Below are positions 1 to 9,229 of a DNA stretch of 64,000 bases, piece by piece (the stretch's first letter is position 1; each line of letters starts with the position of its first letter). The notes beneath the pieces were generated by a model. That model searched no databases and had not been told where the DNA came from. It worked only from the letters and a program-made list of their open reading frames with translations. The stretch is from an uncultured Rhodospirillaceae bacterium (GTDB lineage Bacteria > Pseudomonadota > Alphaproteobacteria > UBA8366): the NCBI GenBank assembly GCA_913043025.1, contig CAJWLM010000012.1, forward strand, positions 30,418 through 94,417, written 5' to 3'. A program made the translations under genes and the position numbers.

Positions 1-1492
1 TGAAGGGCATCATATTTTTGATGCCGCTGACAGTGCGTTTTCCGCCTATTTAAGCGGCCGCGAAACCGCCGAGCTCCGTCGATGGCTTCGAGGTGCTGAA
101 GTGGGGACACGGAGCCGAGCGCGGGGGTTAAAGCGACGCATCGAGGGCTTGATAGCGGATGATGATGAATTGATGGCGTGTCTCGAAAAGGTCGTGAAAG
201 CTGCGCGATCTCTGCCGGGAGAGGGTTGGCATCAACGCTGTGCCGATGCTCGCCCGATTGGCTCTGCCGAAGCATTTTTATATCAAATTCGATCTTATGT
301 TTACAGCCGTAGCCAGGCTTCCGAAAGTCCATATAGTCTCGAATGCGACACAGTAGGGGTGCCAGATAATTTCCTTGAAGCTGCGTCAAAGCTTGAGGGC
401 GAGCTTTTTCTATTGGAGAGGCCACTGAGAGAACTTCGGCGTAGTCTCGAGTCAAAGCTCGATGACCAAGCAAATGAGCTGGACACAAAAAGTCGTAATA
501 GAATTGAGGGGTTGGCGCAATCGATCCTCAACCGTGGTGAACAACCTGTATCCGCGTGGCGGGACATGCTTGCGTCTCTCAACTCGGAGCTGGAAAATAT
601 TAGCGAGGGATTTGCCGATTGGCTAAGTGTTGAACGATTTGAAGGACGTGATTTTGATGTTGGTATGCACCGTCATTGGATTGACCCAACGATACCTTTC
701 GCGGACCGAGTTGTGGGGCCAGCACACGGAGTCCTGGTAACCTCCGCAACTCTACGCGATGGCACAGGCGACGCGGACTTTGATTGGCAAGCTGCGGAGA
801 TGCGAACTGGTGCGTGCCACAATCTCGAAACGGCAATTAGAGCAGAGGTTCCCTCCCCATTTGATTATGGTGCATTAACGCGAGTTTTTATTGTTAAAGA
901 TGTTCGGAAGGATAAGCTTGATCAGGTGGCGGCAGCTTATCGAGAACTATTCCTTGCCGCAGGGGGAGGAGGGCTTGGCTTATTCACGGCTATCAGCCGG
1001 TTGCGAGCAGTTCATAAACACATTATCGGAGCACTAGACGCTGAAGGTCTGGCTTTGTATTCTCAGCATGTTGATCGTTCTAATCTTTCCACATTAGTGG
1101 ATATCTTCCGTGCGGAAAAAAATTCATGTTTGCTTGGTACTGATGCAGTGCGTGACGGCGTGGATGTGCCCGGGGAGAGCCTGCGGATGATTGTTTTTGA
1201 TCGGGTGCCTTGGCCACGTCCTACGATACTTCATCGCGCTCGGCGAAGCTTTTTCGGGAAGAAAAAATACGACGATATGATTACACGGTTGCGTTTGAAG
1301 CAGGCCTACGGCCGTTTGGTGCGTAGGGCTGATGACCGTGGCGTATTTGTCATGCTTGATCCGATGACGCCGTCTCGTTTGCTAGGTGCATTCCCAAGCG
1401 GCGTTGAAGTGCAGCCGGTTGGGTTGGCGGAGGCAGTGGCCGAAACACGAAAATTTTTTAATAATAAGATAATACTTTCGGCACAGGCTTGA
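1..1492 (+). CDS. DinG/Rad3-type ATP-dependent DNA helicase, 3' part only
   Basis: This is the C-terminal part of an XPD/DinG-like superfamily 2 helicase; the reading frame is open from the first bases, so the gene begins outside the window. The first visible residues, EGHH followed by IFDAADSAFSAYLSG, are the end of the DEAH-type Walker B box. Further on are a helicase C-terminal segment with LVTSATLRDG (about residue 245 of the visible part) and the arginine-finger motif QAYGRLVRRADDRG (about 432). These proteins unwind DNA 5'-3' during repair or replication. A GTG at 101 opens a shorter frame, but starting there would cut off the DEAH box, so it is not the real start. It converges on the MarR gene with 8 bases between the stops. 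The family is clear; orthology to E. coli dinG is not proven. Confidence 0.88.
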   Translation, partial: EGHHIFDAADSAFSAYLSGRETAELRRWLRGAEVGTRSRARGLKRRIEGLIADDDELMACLEKVVKAARSLPGEGWHQRCADARPIGSAEAFLYQIRSYVYSRSQASESPYSLECDTVGVPDNFLEAASKLEGELFLLERPLRELRRSLESKLDDQANELDTKSRNRIEGLAQSILNRGEQPVSAWRDMLASLNSELENISEGFADWLSVERFEGRDFDVGMHRHWIDPTIPFADRVVGPAHGVLVTSATLRDGTGDADFDWQAAEMRTGACHNLETAIRAEVPSPFDYGALTRVFIVKDVRKDKLDQVAAAYRELFLAAGGGGLGLFTAISRLRAVHKHIIGALDAEGLALYSQHVDRSNLSTLVDIFRAEKNSCLLGTDAVRDGVDVPGESLRMIVFDRVPWPRPTILHRARRSFFGKKKYDDMITRLRLKQAYGRLVRRADDRGVFVMLDPMTPSRLLGAFPSGVEVQPVGLAEAVAETRKFFNNKIILSAQA

Positions 1493-1500
1493 TGCAAAAA

Positions 1501-1980
1501 TCAGGCAGCGGGAACTCTCCGACGCGGACGTTCTCCCAATAGCATCGTAAGAGCGTCGGCAAATTCACCAGTCCTTTTGCCAAGTCCGGTAAAAAATCCA
1601 AGGTCTGTTGCAAGCATTTTTGGAAGGACTTCACGTAACAAATTTTCGCCTCTTTTTGTGAGGGTTAATTGGATTGCGCGTCCATCTCTCTCATGTTTGT
1701 CGCGTTTCAAAAGCTTGCGTTTTTCCAACGATCGAACAACTTGCGACGTCATCATAGCATCAGCTCCACAATAATTGGCTAATTCGGATTGCTTAATTAA
1801 TTCAGAATCTGATGCCATCTCCTCTAATCCCGCTAACAGTAAAAGTTGAACCGGAGTTATGTTGTGGGTAGCCAGAACAGATTTGTGTTCTTTTTGCCAT
1901 TTGTTTACCACTCGCCAGATTAAAAATCCGATACTTTGGGCGGCCATACTTTTATGGCTTGTTGTTGGCAAATATTCCAT
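1501..1980 (-). CDS. MarR family transcriptional regulator
   Basis: A 159-residue winged-helix regulator of the usual MarR length. The central HTH part (about residues 62-95, with QSELANYCGADAMMTSQVVR) is followed by the wing KRDKHERDGRAIQLTLTKRG, whose DGR/LT pattern is the family hallmark. MarR proteins act as dimers that repress nearby or divergent genes and release DNA on binding small phenolic or other ligands. No ligand can be read from the sequence. The gene faces away from ctaA across a 348-base gap, where its own operator would be expected. There is no clear ribosome binding site before the ATG at 1980; the internal ATG at 1947 is an alternative start. Confidence 0.85.
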   Translation of the reverse strand: MEYLPTTSHKSMAAQSIGFLIWRVVNKWQKEHKSVLATHNITPVQLLLLAGLEEMASDSELIKQSELANYCGADAMMTSQVVRSLEKRKLLKRDKHERDGRAIQLTLTKRGENLLREVLPKMLATDLGFFTGLGKRTGEFADALTMLLGERPRRRVPAA

Positions 1981-2328
1981 TTTATTAGTTTATAAGTGCG
2001 CATGGCTTTTGGCTAGCACCAAGTGCGGTGTTTTTTTAATCCTACTGCTGATTAAAGTCTTAAGTGCTACCTCCCCTTTGGTTTGGCAACTGTTTTTCCG
2101 GTGTTTGCCTGCAATTTGGCATTTTAAAAAATAGTTATTAGAGGCAGTTGGCAAGAGTATTTTTGAATGCCATATCTTGAATATAGTTTGTACTCCGACA
2201 TGAATACCGGGTGTGTAGATGTTGAATAGTTTTTCAATTCAAAGAAGTGTTCACGTAATGTTAAAAAACTTGTCTTGTAGCAAAGTGACTTGGATTCTTT
2301 CAGTGCGTGCACCTATGGAGAGGATTTA
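1981..2328. other. Divergent intergenic region, marR / ctaA
   Basis: This 348-base AT-rich gap lies between two divergent genes and must carry both promoters. I see no convincing ORF. Around 2022-2042 a short CACC/GGTG hairpin is followed by seven T on the plus strand, but the four-pair stem is too weak to call a terminator. The clear ribosome binding site GGAGAGGA at 2317-2324 serves the ctaA ATG at 2329. No obvious MarR palindrome was found by eye. Confidence 0.5.
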
Positions 2329-3339
2329 ATGGATACAGCCGTAAAACCAATAGTTTTTTGGCTCTACGGTTGCGCAGCAATGGTAGTCGCCATGATGCTG
2401 ATAGGTGCTGCAACAAGATTAACAGAATCTGGACTTTCAATGGTCGAATGGCGCCCGTTATTTGGCTGGTTACCCCCAATGACTGCGGCAGAGTGGAATC
2501 GTATTTTTGAGCTTTACCGTCAAACTTCTGAATATCGTATTCAGCACTTTGGGATGGAGTTGCCAGCCTTTAAAACTATTTTTTGGTGGGAATACATACA
2601 CAGAGTTTGGGGCCGTCTCATAGGCTTAGTATTCGTCTTACCCCTTTTGTGGTTCGCATTGAAACGTCGGCTACCATGGCGCCTTACCCCACACCTAATT
2701 TTGCTTCTTTTGCTTGGCAGCATGCAAGGACTTGTTGGTTGGTGGATGGTGAAAAGTGGTTTTGTCGATCGGGAAGATGTAAGTCAGTATCGACTCGTAG
2801 CTCATTTGTCCGTGGCTTTATTAATTTTGGCTTACCTCCTGTGGTTAGCTATAGGGCTTCACTTTAACAAAAAACAGCAAGAGGAGCTCAGTAACAAATG
2901 GCCGGTATGGGTGATTTTCACCATTTTTCTTCTAACCATAATATCCGGCGGTTTTGTTGCCGGACTTAATGCGGGGGTTATATACTCCGATTGGCCATCT
3001 ATGGGTGGCACGTTTATGCCGGCAGATTACAGTGTATCCAAATTTTGGTGGCTTAATGCCCTTGAAAACCCGGCCGCCGCTCAATTTCATCATCGGTTAT
3101 TAGCATATTGCAGTGTCGCCGCTGCATTATGGTTTTGTTGGATTATCCATCGAAAGGAAATCGATCCAAAATGGTTGAGATTAGCTAAAGTTGTGGCAGC
3201 GGTCGCTGTCCTCCAACTCATCATCGGGATTGTGACTCTGTTGTCTGTGGTGCCAACTGGGTTAGGTGTCATACATCAGTTGGGTGCCATTACACTATAT
3301 TGCCTTGCCGTTCTGAGCCTGCGATTAGCTTATCTGTGA
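2329..3339 (+). CDS. ctaA: Heme A synthase (COX15/CtaA)
   Basis: This integral membrane protein oxidises the C8 methyl of heme O to give heme A for aa3-type cytochrome oxidase. It has 336 residues, about eight hydrophobic segments, and the four conserved histidines of the family: His91 in YIHRVWGR, His159 in AHLSVA, His254 in FHHRLLAY and His316 in IHQLGA. Residues near the N-terminus (GAATRLTESGLSMVEW) and NAGVIYSDWPSMGG are typical of the alphaproteobacterial/mitochondrial COX15 type. The frame is open from a TTG at 2290, but GGAGAGGA lies just before the ATG at 2329, so I start there. It appears monocistronic. Other heme and oxidase genes are not in this window. Confidence 0.95.
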   Translation: MDTAVKPIVFWLYGCAAMVVAMMLIGAATRLTESGLSMVEWRPLFGWLPPMTAAEWNRIFELYRQTSEYRIQHFGMELPAFKTIFWWEYIHRVWGRLIGLVFVLPLLWFALKRRLPWRLTPHLILLLLLGSMQGLVGWWMVKSGFVDREDVSQYRLVAHLSVALLILAYLLWLAIGLHFNKKQQEELSNKWPVWVIFTIFLLTIISGGFVAGLNAGVIYSDWPSMGGTFMPADYSVSKFWWLNALENPAAAQFHHRLLAYCSVAAALWFCWIIHRKEIDPKWLRLAKVVAAVAVLQLIIGIVTLLSVVPTGLGVIHQLGAITLYCLAVLSLRLAYL

Positions 3340-3635
3340 TTGCTAAAAAACTAATTCATCGCCCAAATAAACTCTATGTTTGAGGATGTTACTGCTGTGC
3401 TGAAAGCATAAAAAGGTTGGAGGACCTGTTTCACTCTTTATTTTTTTATTAGGTAGGTCGGCAGTGTTAATTTCGATGTGGGTTGTTGCGAACGGTTTAG
3501 CGTTTCAATTAAGTCAGTTTAATCGTGTGGAGTCAGTCCGTGATTTAAGCATTTGGCTCGAATATGTCTCCCAAAAAAAGTCCGGTTTGTTTTTGCCTAG
3601 GTTTTTTGTTTGTTGGCATCAAATGTTTGTTTTTT
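3340..3635. other. Intergenic region after ctaA
   Basis: This 296-base gap separates the convergent ends of ctaA and the surface-antigen gene. A short imperfect hairpin (AGGT/ACCT, about 3414-3427) followed by an AT-rich stretch could help end ctaA transcription, but it is weak. A plus-strand frame at 3464-3712 runs into the antisense of the lipoprotein gene and has no good start or composition, so I do not call it. Confidence 0.4.
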
Positions 3636-4118
3636 TTAAGCTGACTGCCAAGCGCTATCGTGCAATCGGCAGGCTGATGCTGTCGATGTCATTGTCTCGT
3701 TTCGGACAGTGATCTGTGTTTGGAGATGACGACAGGTTCGGCCTTGCTTATCTACGAATTCTTCAGTCGGTACAAAGCTTCCGTGATTGCCCGTCTCGTT
3801 GTCACGCCAATTTATTTTTTCTCCTATAGATGCATTCTCTAAGCTTCGATAAGCGGCATCATTGAAAGCCTTTTGTTCCTCTGGCAGTAATTCCTGAGCC
3901 AAATAGTAACCTGCGGCTGCTCCCGCTGAACCGAGCAAGAACATAGCCAGCGCTCCGCCCGTTCCCACCCCGTAGAGCTCGGCCGCTAGTAATGCTCCGG
4001 CACCTGAACCAACAATCGTAGCCCCGGCAATTTTGTTATCACGATCGGTGAGAACTTGGCAGCCTGAAATAGATAGTGCCATCGTGCCTGCGACGATGAT
4101 GAATTTTATTGGTTTCAC
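3636..4118 (-). CDS. Glycine-zipper surface lipoprotein (17 kDa antigen-like)
   Basis: A 160-residue outer-membrane lipoprotein candidate. The N-terminus is a lipoprotein signal ending in lipobox SISGC, with Cys20 as the lipidated residue. A glycine/alanine-rich segment (about residues 30-75, with GSGAGALLAAELYGVGTGG) resembles a glycine zipper. The C-terminus (GNHGSFVPTEEFVDKQGRTC ... ASACRLHDSAWQ) resembles the C-terminal domain of the rickettsial 17 kDa/RT0821 surface antigen family. The frame is open to an upstream start at 4175, but a GTG at 4118 has GGAG seven bases upstream and places the signal peptide at the N-terminus. It faces away from the msbA operon. The molecular function of the family is not established. 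Confidence 0.78.
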   Translation of the reverse strand: MKPIKFIIVAGTMALSISGCQVLTDRDNKIAGATIVGSGAGALLAAELYGVGTGGALAMFLLGSAGAAAGYYLAQELLPEEQKAFNDAAYRSLENASIGEKINWRDNETGNHGSFVPTEEFVDKQGRTCRHLQTQITVRNETMTSTASACRLHDSAWQSA

Positions 4119-4398
4119 ATCAGAGCTCCAAAGTGGAAAGAATTCAAAGAGTTCGGAATGCAGAAGTCGTGCCACTTCCCTTCAATTCCCATGTTTCACA
4201 TTGTTTTTTAATAATTCAAGCGGAAAATTTTCGGTTTGGAATAGTTTTCTGCAATCAATAGTAATGGTAAATGTTCAGAAATATTGGTATTCGATTGAAA
4301 GAATTTCCATGAGTTACGGAAGCATACGAGGAGTTGTAGGCTTCATACTTCATTAATAATCTTCAAGGCTCGCAACTCAGAGAACCTCCGGTCAGTTA

Positions 4399-6261
4399 AT
4401 GGGTGATTTAGTGCCAGGCAAATCCCACAAATTTCAGTTTGATAAATCCACCCGCGAGCTAGCAGGAAGATTGATCAAAAATTATTTAAGTGCCCACATA
4501 GGGAAAATTACATCAGCAGTATCCCTTATGTTAGTCGTCGCCATTGCAACAGGTGTGCAAGTCAAAATGCTTGAACCCGCCATTAACGAGGTTCTAGGAA
4601 AAGGAAATAGAGACTTGGCATTGGTTCTTCCAGTATTATTCTTGGTTATTTCAGTGGTAAAAGGGTTTGCTAGTTATGGGCAGACCATATTAATGCAAAA
4701 GACCGGCCTTAGAGTGGTGGTGGCCTTGCAAAACCAAATGTTTCATCGAATCGTTGATGCGGATCTAGCTTTTATTAATAGAGGGGCTACTGGAAAATTA
4801 ATTTCGCGCTTTACTATTGATCTTCTTTTCCTTCGAGATGCTGTGACTAAAGCTTTTACTGGCATAGGGCGCGATCTGATAAAGGTAGTAGTTTTAGTAG
4901 CAGTGATGATACATACCAACTGGCAACTCGCACTAATGGTAATATTTGTGTTCCCAGCTAGCATTTGGCCGATTGTCTATATCGGTAAGAGAATGCGAAG
5001 CATTTCTGACCAGACTCAGCAACGACTTGGAGGTATCACCAGTTTTCTTGACGAGGTCTTTAAGGGCATGCGTCAGGTCAAAGCCGATGGAATGGAGGGT
5101 TTTGAGCGTCGTAGGGCGGCAGAGGAATTTGAGACGGTTTTTGCTCTTCATTACAAGGCCGGTAAAACGAGATCAAGAACCTACCCGATTATGGAGATTA
5201 TGATTGGTATAGCCGGCTCAGGCATACTTGGATACGCTGGTTACAGGGTCATTGCCGGAGATAATGACGTTGTTATGGATATAAATGCTGGCCAATTTGT
5301 TACTTTTTTCCTTGCTATGGTGGTTGCATATCAGCCGGTAAGAGGGCTTGCAAATCTGAATGCGAGCCTTCAGCAAGGAATGGCGGCGGCTGAGCGGGTT
5401 TTTTCTATGATTGATTATAAACCGGAAATAGCCAGTAAGCCTGAGGCCATTGTTCTCGACGTAAAAAAAGGTGAGGTGTGTTTCGAAAACATAAGTTTTG
5501 CATATGAGGAAGGTAAGCAAGCTCTGTCGTCTATCAATTTATTAGCACCCCCGGGGCAAACTGTAGCTTTGGTTGGTCCGTCTGGAGCGGGGAAATCAAC
5601 CATTCTCAATTTGATTCCGCGATTTTATGACGCAGATCAAGGGCAAATCAATATTGATGGTATCAACGTGTGTGACGCAACGCTAGAGTCGTTGAGGTCA
5701 CAAATCTCTCTTGTGAGTCAGGAGGTGATCCTTTTCAACGATACGGTACGCGCTAATATTGCCTATGGCTGTCCAGGCGCAAAGGAATCTGAAATAATTG
5801 ACGTGGCAAAAGCGGCTGCTGCGCATGAGTTTATATCGGAGCTTGCTGACGGGTACGATACAGAAGTCGGTGAGCGGGGAGTGAAGCTCTCCGGCGGGCA
5901 ACGCCAACGCATCTCAATCGCCCGCGCAATGCTACGTAATACACCGATACTGTTGCTGGATGAGGCTACTTCAGCCCTCGACTCAGCTTCCGAGCGTAAG
6001 GTGCAGCAGGCACTTGGGCGCTTGATTGATGGTAGAACTACGCTTGTCATAGCGCATCGTTTGTCCACGGTGATAAACGCAGATTTGATCTACGTCTTCA
6101 ATGAAGGCCGGATTGTCGAACAGGGAACGCATTCGTCTTTGCTTGCGGAAGACGGTCTTTATGCTCAATTGTGCCGTATTCAGTTTGAAGATAATGCTGC
6201 TTTGGGAGGTGATAGTGCTACAAGCATGGAACCGACCTCTACTAATACTAAGAAGGCCTAA
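4399..6261 (+). CDS. msbA: ABC exporter, lipid A flippase MsbA type
   Basis: A 620-residue half-transporter with an N-terminal membrane domain (six segments within about residues 30-320) fused to an ATPase domain. Walker A is GPSGAGKST near residue 393, the signature is LSGGQRQRIS and Walker B is ILLLDEATSALD. The QVKMLEPAINEVLGKGN region and whole-protein layout fit MsbA-like exporters. Its position as first gene of an operon with an acyltransferase, waaA and lpxK supports flipping of lipid A-core across the inner membrane. The specific substrate is inferred from this context. Its stop at 6261 lies one base before the ATG of the next gene. Confidence 0.88.
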   Translation: MGDLVPGKSHKFQFDKSTRELAGRLIKNYLSAHIGKITSAVSLMLVVAIATGVQVKMLEPAINEVLGKGNRDLALVLPVLFLVISVVKGFASYGQTILMQKTGLRVVVALQNQMFHRIVDADLAFINRGATGKLISRFTIDLLFLRDAVTKAFTGIGRDLIKVVVLVAVMIHTNWQLALMVIFVFPASIWPIVYIGKRMRSISDQTQQRLGGITSFLDEVFKGMRQVKADGMEGFERRRAAEEFETVFALHYKAGKTRSRTYPIMEIMIGIAGSGILGYAGYRVIAGDNDVVMDINAGQFVTFFLAMVVAYQPVRGLANLNASLQQGMAAAERVFSMIDYKPEIASKPEAIVLDVKKGEVCFENISFAYEEGKQALSSINLLAPPGQTVALVGPSGAGKSTILNLIPRFYDADQGQINIDGINVCDATLESLRSQISLVSQEVILFNDTVRANIAYGCPGAKESEIIDVAKAAAAHEFISELADGYDTEVGERGVKLSGGQRQRISIARAMLRNTPILLLDEATSALDSASERKVQQALGRLIDGRTTLVIAHRLSTVINADLIYVFNEGRIVEQGTHSSLLAEDGLYAQLCRIQFEDNAALGGDSATSMEPTSTNTKKA

Positions 6262-6262
6262 G

Positions 6263-7000
6263 ATGAGATTGATCAAATCAGTCACAGGGTCGTCTGTAGT
6301 ACAGAGCATCATATGCTGGATAATGTTTATATATATGCGGCTGCTAGCATGGACCGGCCGGTGGCAGATTGTCGGTCAAGAAGTCCCTGAGTATTGGGTG
6401 GAGAAGGGTAAACCTTTCATCGTGGCCTTTTGGCATGGTCGATTATTAATGATGTTCCTGGCCTGGCGGTATCCGGACAGGATTCATATCTTGATATCCG
6501 GACATCGTGATGGTCGCCTCATCAGTCGAACAATTGGTCACTTTGGCACCAGAACTGTAGTGGGATCGCGTCGGCATGGTGGAACGAGCGCTGCATTAGG
6601 GATTGCGCGGCTGCTTAAGAAAGGGAAGGTTGTTGGTGTAACGCCGGATGGACCCAGTGGCCCGCGGATGCGCGTAAAAGAGGGGATTATCACTTTAGCA
6701 CTCATGTCTGGTGTTCCTATCATCCCTCTCACTTATGCATGCCGACCGCGTAAAGTTTTTGAAAGTTGGGATAGATTTAACTTGCCTCTTCCATTCTGTA
6801 GGGGCGTTTTGATGTGGGGTGCACCAATGGAAATGCCCGGCGATGCAGACGCTGGGTTAAAAGAATGTTTGCGTCTCGAACTGGAGACTAAACTTCAAGA
6901 AATTACAGACTTGGCAGATGAAATGTTGGGCAACCCGAGGACGTTGCCAGATGATGCAAATGTGGCTGAATCGTTACGGAAAACTCATAGGGCGGTATGA
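6263..7000 (+). CDS. DUF374 lysophospholipid acyltransferase family protein
   Basis: A 245-residue member of the DUF374 group of the LPLAT acyltransferase superfamily. An N-terminal hydrophobic segment (about residues 10-30) is followed by VAFWHGRLL, GHRDGRLISR and the diagnostic PDGPSGPRMRVKEG block. The frame extends upstream to 6101 inside msbA, but the ATG at 6263 directly follows the msbA stop and gives the usual length. The gene ends in an ATGA overlap with waaA. Acyl transfer during lipid A or lipoprotein maturation is likely from the operon. The precise acceptor is unknown. Confidence 0.85.
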   Translation: MRLIKSVTGSSVVQSIICWIMFIYMRLLAWTGRWQIVGQEVPEYWVEKGKPFIVAFWHGRLLMMFLAWRYPDRIHILISGHRDGRLISRTIGHFGTRTVVGSRRHGGTSAALGIARLLKKGKVVGVTPDGPSGPRMRVKEGIITLALMSGVPIIPLTYACRPRKVFESWDRFNLPLPFCRGVLMWGAPMEMPGDADAGLKECLRLELETKLQEITDLADEMLGNPRTLPDDANVAESLRKTHRAV

Positions 7001-8292
7001 GGACTCTCGCTATTTACCGTGTCATGACATTATTGGCAACGCCGCTCGCTTGTTTGTTGCTTAAGTTTCGTTGCGTAAAAGGTAAAGAAGACCCACTTCG
7101 TCTTGACGAGCGCAAGGGGATTGCCCAGTTTTCGAGGCCTCCCGGGCCTCTCGGTTGGCTGCATGCCGCTAGCGTTGGTGAAGCTCAGTCTGCTTTGGTG
7201 CTAATTAACCGTTTGTTGGAAGAATATCCTGGCCTGCAAATTCTCGTGACTACTGGAACAGTTACATCCGCAGGTTACCTTGAGGAACGATTACCTTCAG
7301 GAGCTTTTCATCAATACCTACCCCTCGATTGTCCGCATTGGGTAAGCCGTTTCCTTGCTCATTGGAACCCTGACATAGCATTTTGGATGGAATCCGAGTT
7401 TTGGCCTAACTTGGTCACAGAGACTGTGCAGCGTAATATACCAGCCGTTCTAGTAAATGCCCGAATGTCTGCAAGTGCATTTCGTGCTTGGCAGCGGTTA
7501 CGAGGAATTGCGTTTCGCCTGGTTTCTGGATTTGAAATTTGTTTAGCCCAAAATGAGCAACAAGCTGACCGGCTTCGCAAACTGGGTGCGAACAATGTCC
7601 TTTCTCTTGGGAATATAAAGTATTCGGCCGAACCTCTCGGGTTCGATGCCGCTCGATTGGAATCGCTACAGAATGATATTGGTGGGCGCTCCGTATTTGT
7701 GGCTGCTAGTACTCACGCTGGTGAAGAGGTGATGGTATCAAATGCACACACCGCATTGCTTTCCCAGGTCCCAGACTTGTTAACGATAATAGTCCCGCGC
7801 CATCCGGGGAGGGCACTTCAAATTCAAACTGAATTAGCACGTCGTGGCCATCAGTGTGTTCGGCGCTCAACCGGGGAAAAGATTACAACTGATACAACAA
7901 TTTATATTGCAGATACCCTCGGCGAACTCGGTCTCTTTTACCGGCTCTCTAGAATAGCTTTTATTGGGGGAAGTATGGCGCGTCATGGCGGTCATAATCC
8001 ACTTGAGGCGGCTCAGCTCGGCTGCGCCATTGTGCAAGGGCCTGATATGAGTAATTTTCAAGGCGTCGCTGATGCATTGTTGGCTGACGGGGGTGCAGTG
8101 ACAGTTCACAATGCGAAGGATTTGGCCACAGATGTAGGACAAATGTTTGAGGATCGCGATCTTTGGTTAGAAAGGATTGAGGCAGCAGAGATGGTTGCAG
8201 GGAGCAACAGTGACGTGATTGATAGAGTTTGTGATGTAATCAAGCCGATCGTCATGTCAGCACTTAGGAATGAAATTGATGCCGATGCCTAA
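6997..8292 (+). CDS. waaA: 3-deoxy-D-manno-octulosonic acid (Kdo) transferase
   Basis: WaaA (KdtA) transfers Kdo from CMP-Kdo to the lipid A precursor at the inner face of the cytoplasmic membrane. The 431-residue protein has an N-terminal membrane anchor (residues 1-25), the N-domain motif HAASVGEAQSA containing the conserved glutamate, WMESEFWPNL, and the C-domain motifs PRHPGRA, IAFIGGSM and GGHNPLEAA. The length is normal for the GT30 family. It overlaps the upstream gene by 4 bases and lpxK by about 14-23 bases. One versus several Kdo additions cannot be judged from sequence. Confidence 0.95.
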   Translation: MRTLAIYRVMTLLATPLACLLLKFRCVKGKEDPLRLDERKGIAQFSRPPGPLGWLHAASVGEAQSALVLINRLLEEYPGLQILVTTGTVTSAGYLEERLPSGAFHQYLPLDCPHWVSRFLAHWNPDIAFWMESEFWPNLVTETVQRNIPAVLVNARMSASAFRAWQRLRGIAFRLVSGFEICLAQNEQQADRLRKLGANNVLSLGNIKYSAEPLGFDAARLESLQNDIGGRSVFVAASTHAGEEVMVSNAHTALLSQVPDLLTIIVPRHPGRALQIQTELARRGHQCVRRSTGEKITTDTTIYIADTLGELGLFYRLSRIAFIGGSMARHGGHNPLEAAQLGCAIVQGPDMSNFQGVADALLADGGAVTVHNAKDLATDVGQMFEDRDLWLERIEAAEMVAGSNSDVIDRVCDVIKPIVMSALRNEIDADA

Positions 8293-9229
8293 TTTTTGGA
8301 ATGAGAAGGGTATCTTATCAGGTTGTCTTATCCCGGTGAGTTGGATTATTACTTTGATAGGTAGGCACCGTCGGCAGATGGGGCTGCCGATACCCGTCCC
8401 GGTACCCGTAATATGCGTAGGGAATCTTACGGTTGGTGGGGCAGGAAAGACCCCAGTTGCACTTGATATAGGGGCTCGTTTACAGGCGAGGGGTGTACAA
8501 AGTCATTTTTTAACCCGAGGTTACAAGGGCCAATTAAAGGGCCCCGTGAGGGTAGATATAAAGTTGCATACCCACGAGGACGTTGGTGATGAACCATTGC
8601 TACTCGCTAGATGTGCGCCTTGTTTTGTGTCCACTAACCGACCGGCGGGCGCTCGGGCTGCTGCTACTAACGGAGCGCAGGTAATTGTTATGGATGATGG
8701 TTTCCAAAATCCAAGCATAAAGAAAGCACTATCACTCGTTGTTGTTGATGGAGGGTACGGGTTTGGAAATTGCAGAGTTATACCGGCAGGTCCTTTGCGA
8801 GAACCAATCAAAGATGGACTCATGAGAGCGGATGCCATCATATCGATTGGGCCACCATTTTTAAAGATAGATACGGAAAAGCCTGTTTTGCGAGCCAAGA
8901 TGCAGCCTGTTTGTGGAGATGAAATTGTAGGCAAAAGGGTCATTGCGTTCGCTGGAATAGGTCGGCCAGAAAAATTTTTTGAAAGTCTTCGGAAACTGGG
9001 TGCCGAGGTAATATCGACTTATTCTTTTCCTGATCACCACCCTTACAGCACCTGCGAGATAGAAACAATTTTAGCCAAAAAGACACGCGATGAAGATCTC
9101 ATTGTTACAACAGAGAAAGACATGGTGCGGCTACCACCCATGGCTTTAAAATCGATCATTGCACTCCCTGTAGAAATAAAATGGGAGAACGTAGGGTTGA
9201 TTGAGGCACTGCTTGGTGAAGTCACTTAG
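8279..9229 (+). CDS. lpxK: Tetraacyldisaccharide 4'-kinase
   Basis: LpxK phosphorylates the 4' position of the tetraacyldisaccharide lipid A precursor. The 316-residue protein begins MPMPNFW, the usual family start region, and has the P-loop-like block ICVGNLTVGGAGKTP, then TRGYKG, GDEPLLLA and VMDDGFQN. Several starts are possible. ATG 8279 has AGGA (8266-8269) nine bases upstream; ATG 8270 and 8285 are alternatives. All overlap the end of waaA, so translational coupling is likely. It ends the envelope operon and overlaps the convergent M23 gene by 4 bases. Confidence 0.94.
   Translation: MPMPNFWNEKGILSGCLIPVSWIITLIGRHRRQMGLPIPVPVPVICVGNLTVGGAGKTPVALDIGARLQARGVQSHFLTRGYKGQLKGPVRVDIKLHTHEDVGDEPLLLARCAPCFVSTNRPAGARAAATNGAQVIVMDDGFQNPSIKKALSLVVVDGGYGFGNCRVIPAGPLREPIKDGLMRADAIISIGPPFLKIDTEKPVLRAKMQPVCGDEIVGKRVIAFAGIGRPEKFFESLRKLGAEVISTYSFPDHHPYSTCEIETILAKKTRDEDLIVTTEKDMVRLPPMALKSIIALPVEIKWENVGLIEALLGEVT

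Noticed and set aside
101..1492. Complete 463-residue ORF starting at GTG 101
   Set aside because: The frame is open to the window edge and the DEAH-type box (EGHH) lies upstream of 101, so this is an internal codon of a longer helicase gene.
2018..2042. Terminator-like hairpin with T7 in the marR-ctaA gap
   Set aside because: Only a four-pair stem, and no plus-strand transcript is expected to end there.
3464..3712. Plus-strand ORF of 82 codons after ctaA
   Set aside because: It overlaps the 3' end of the surface lipoprotein gene antisense, has no ribosome site and no recognisable domain.
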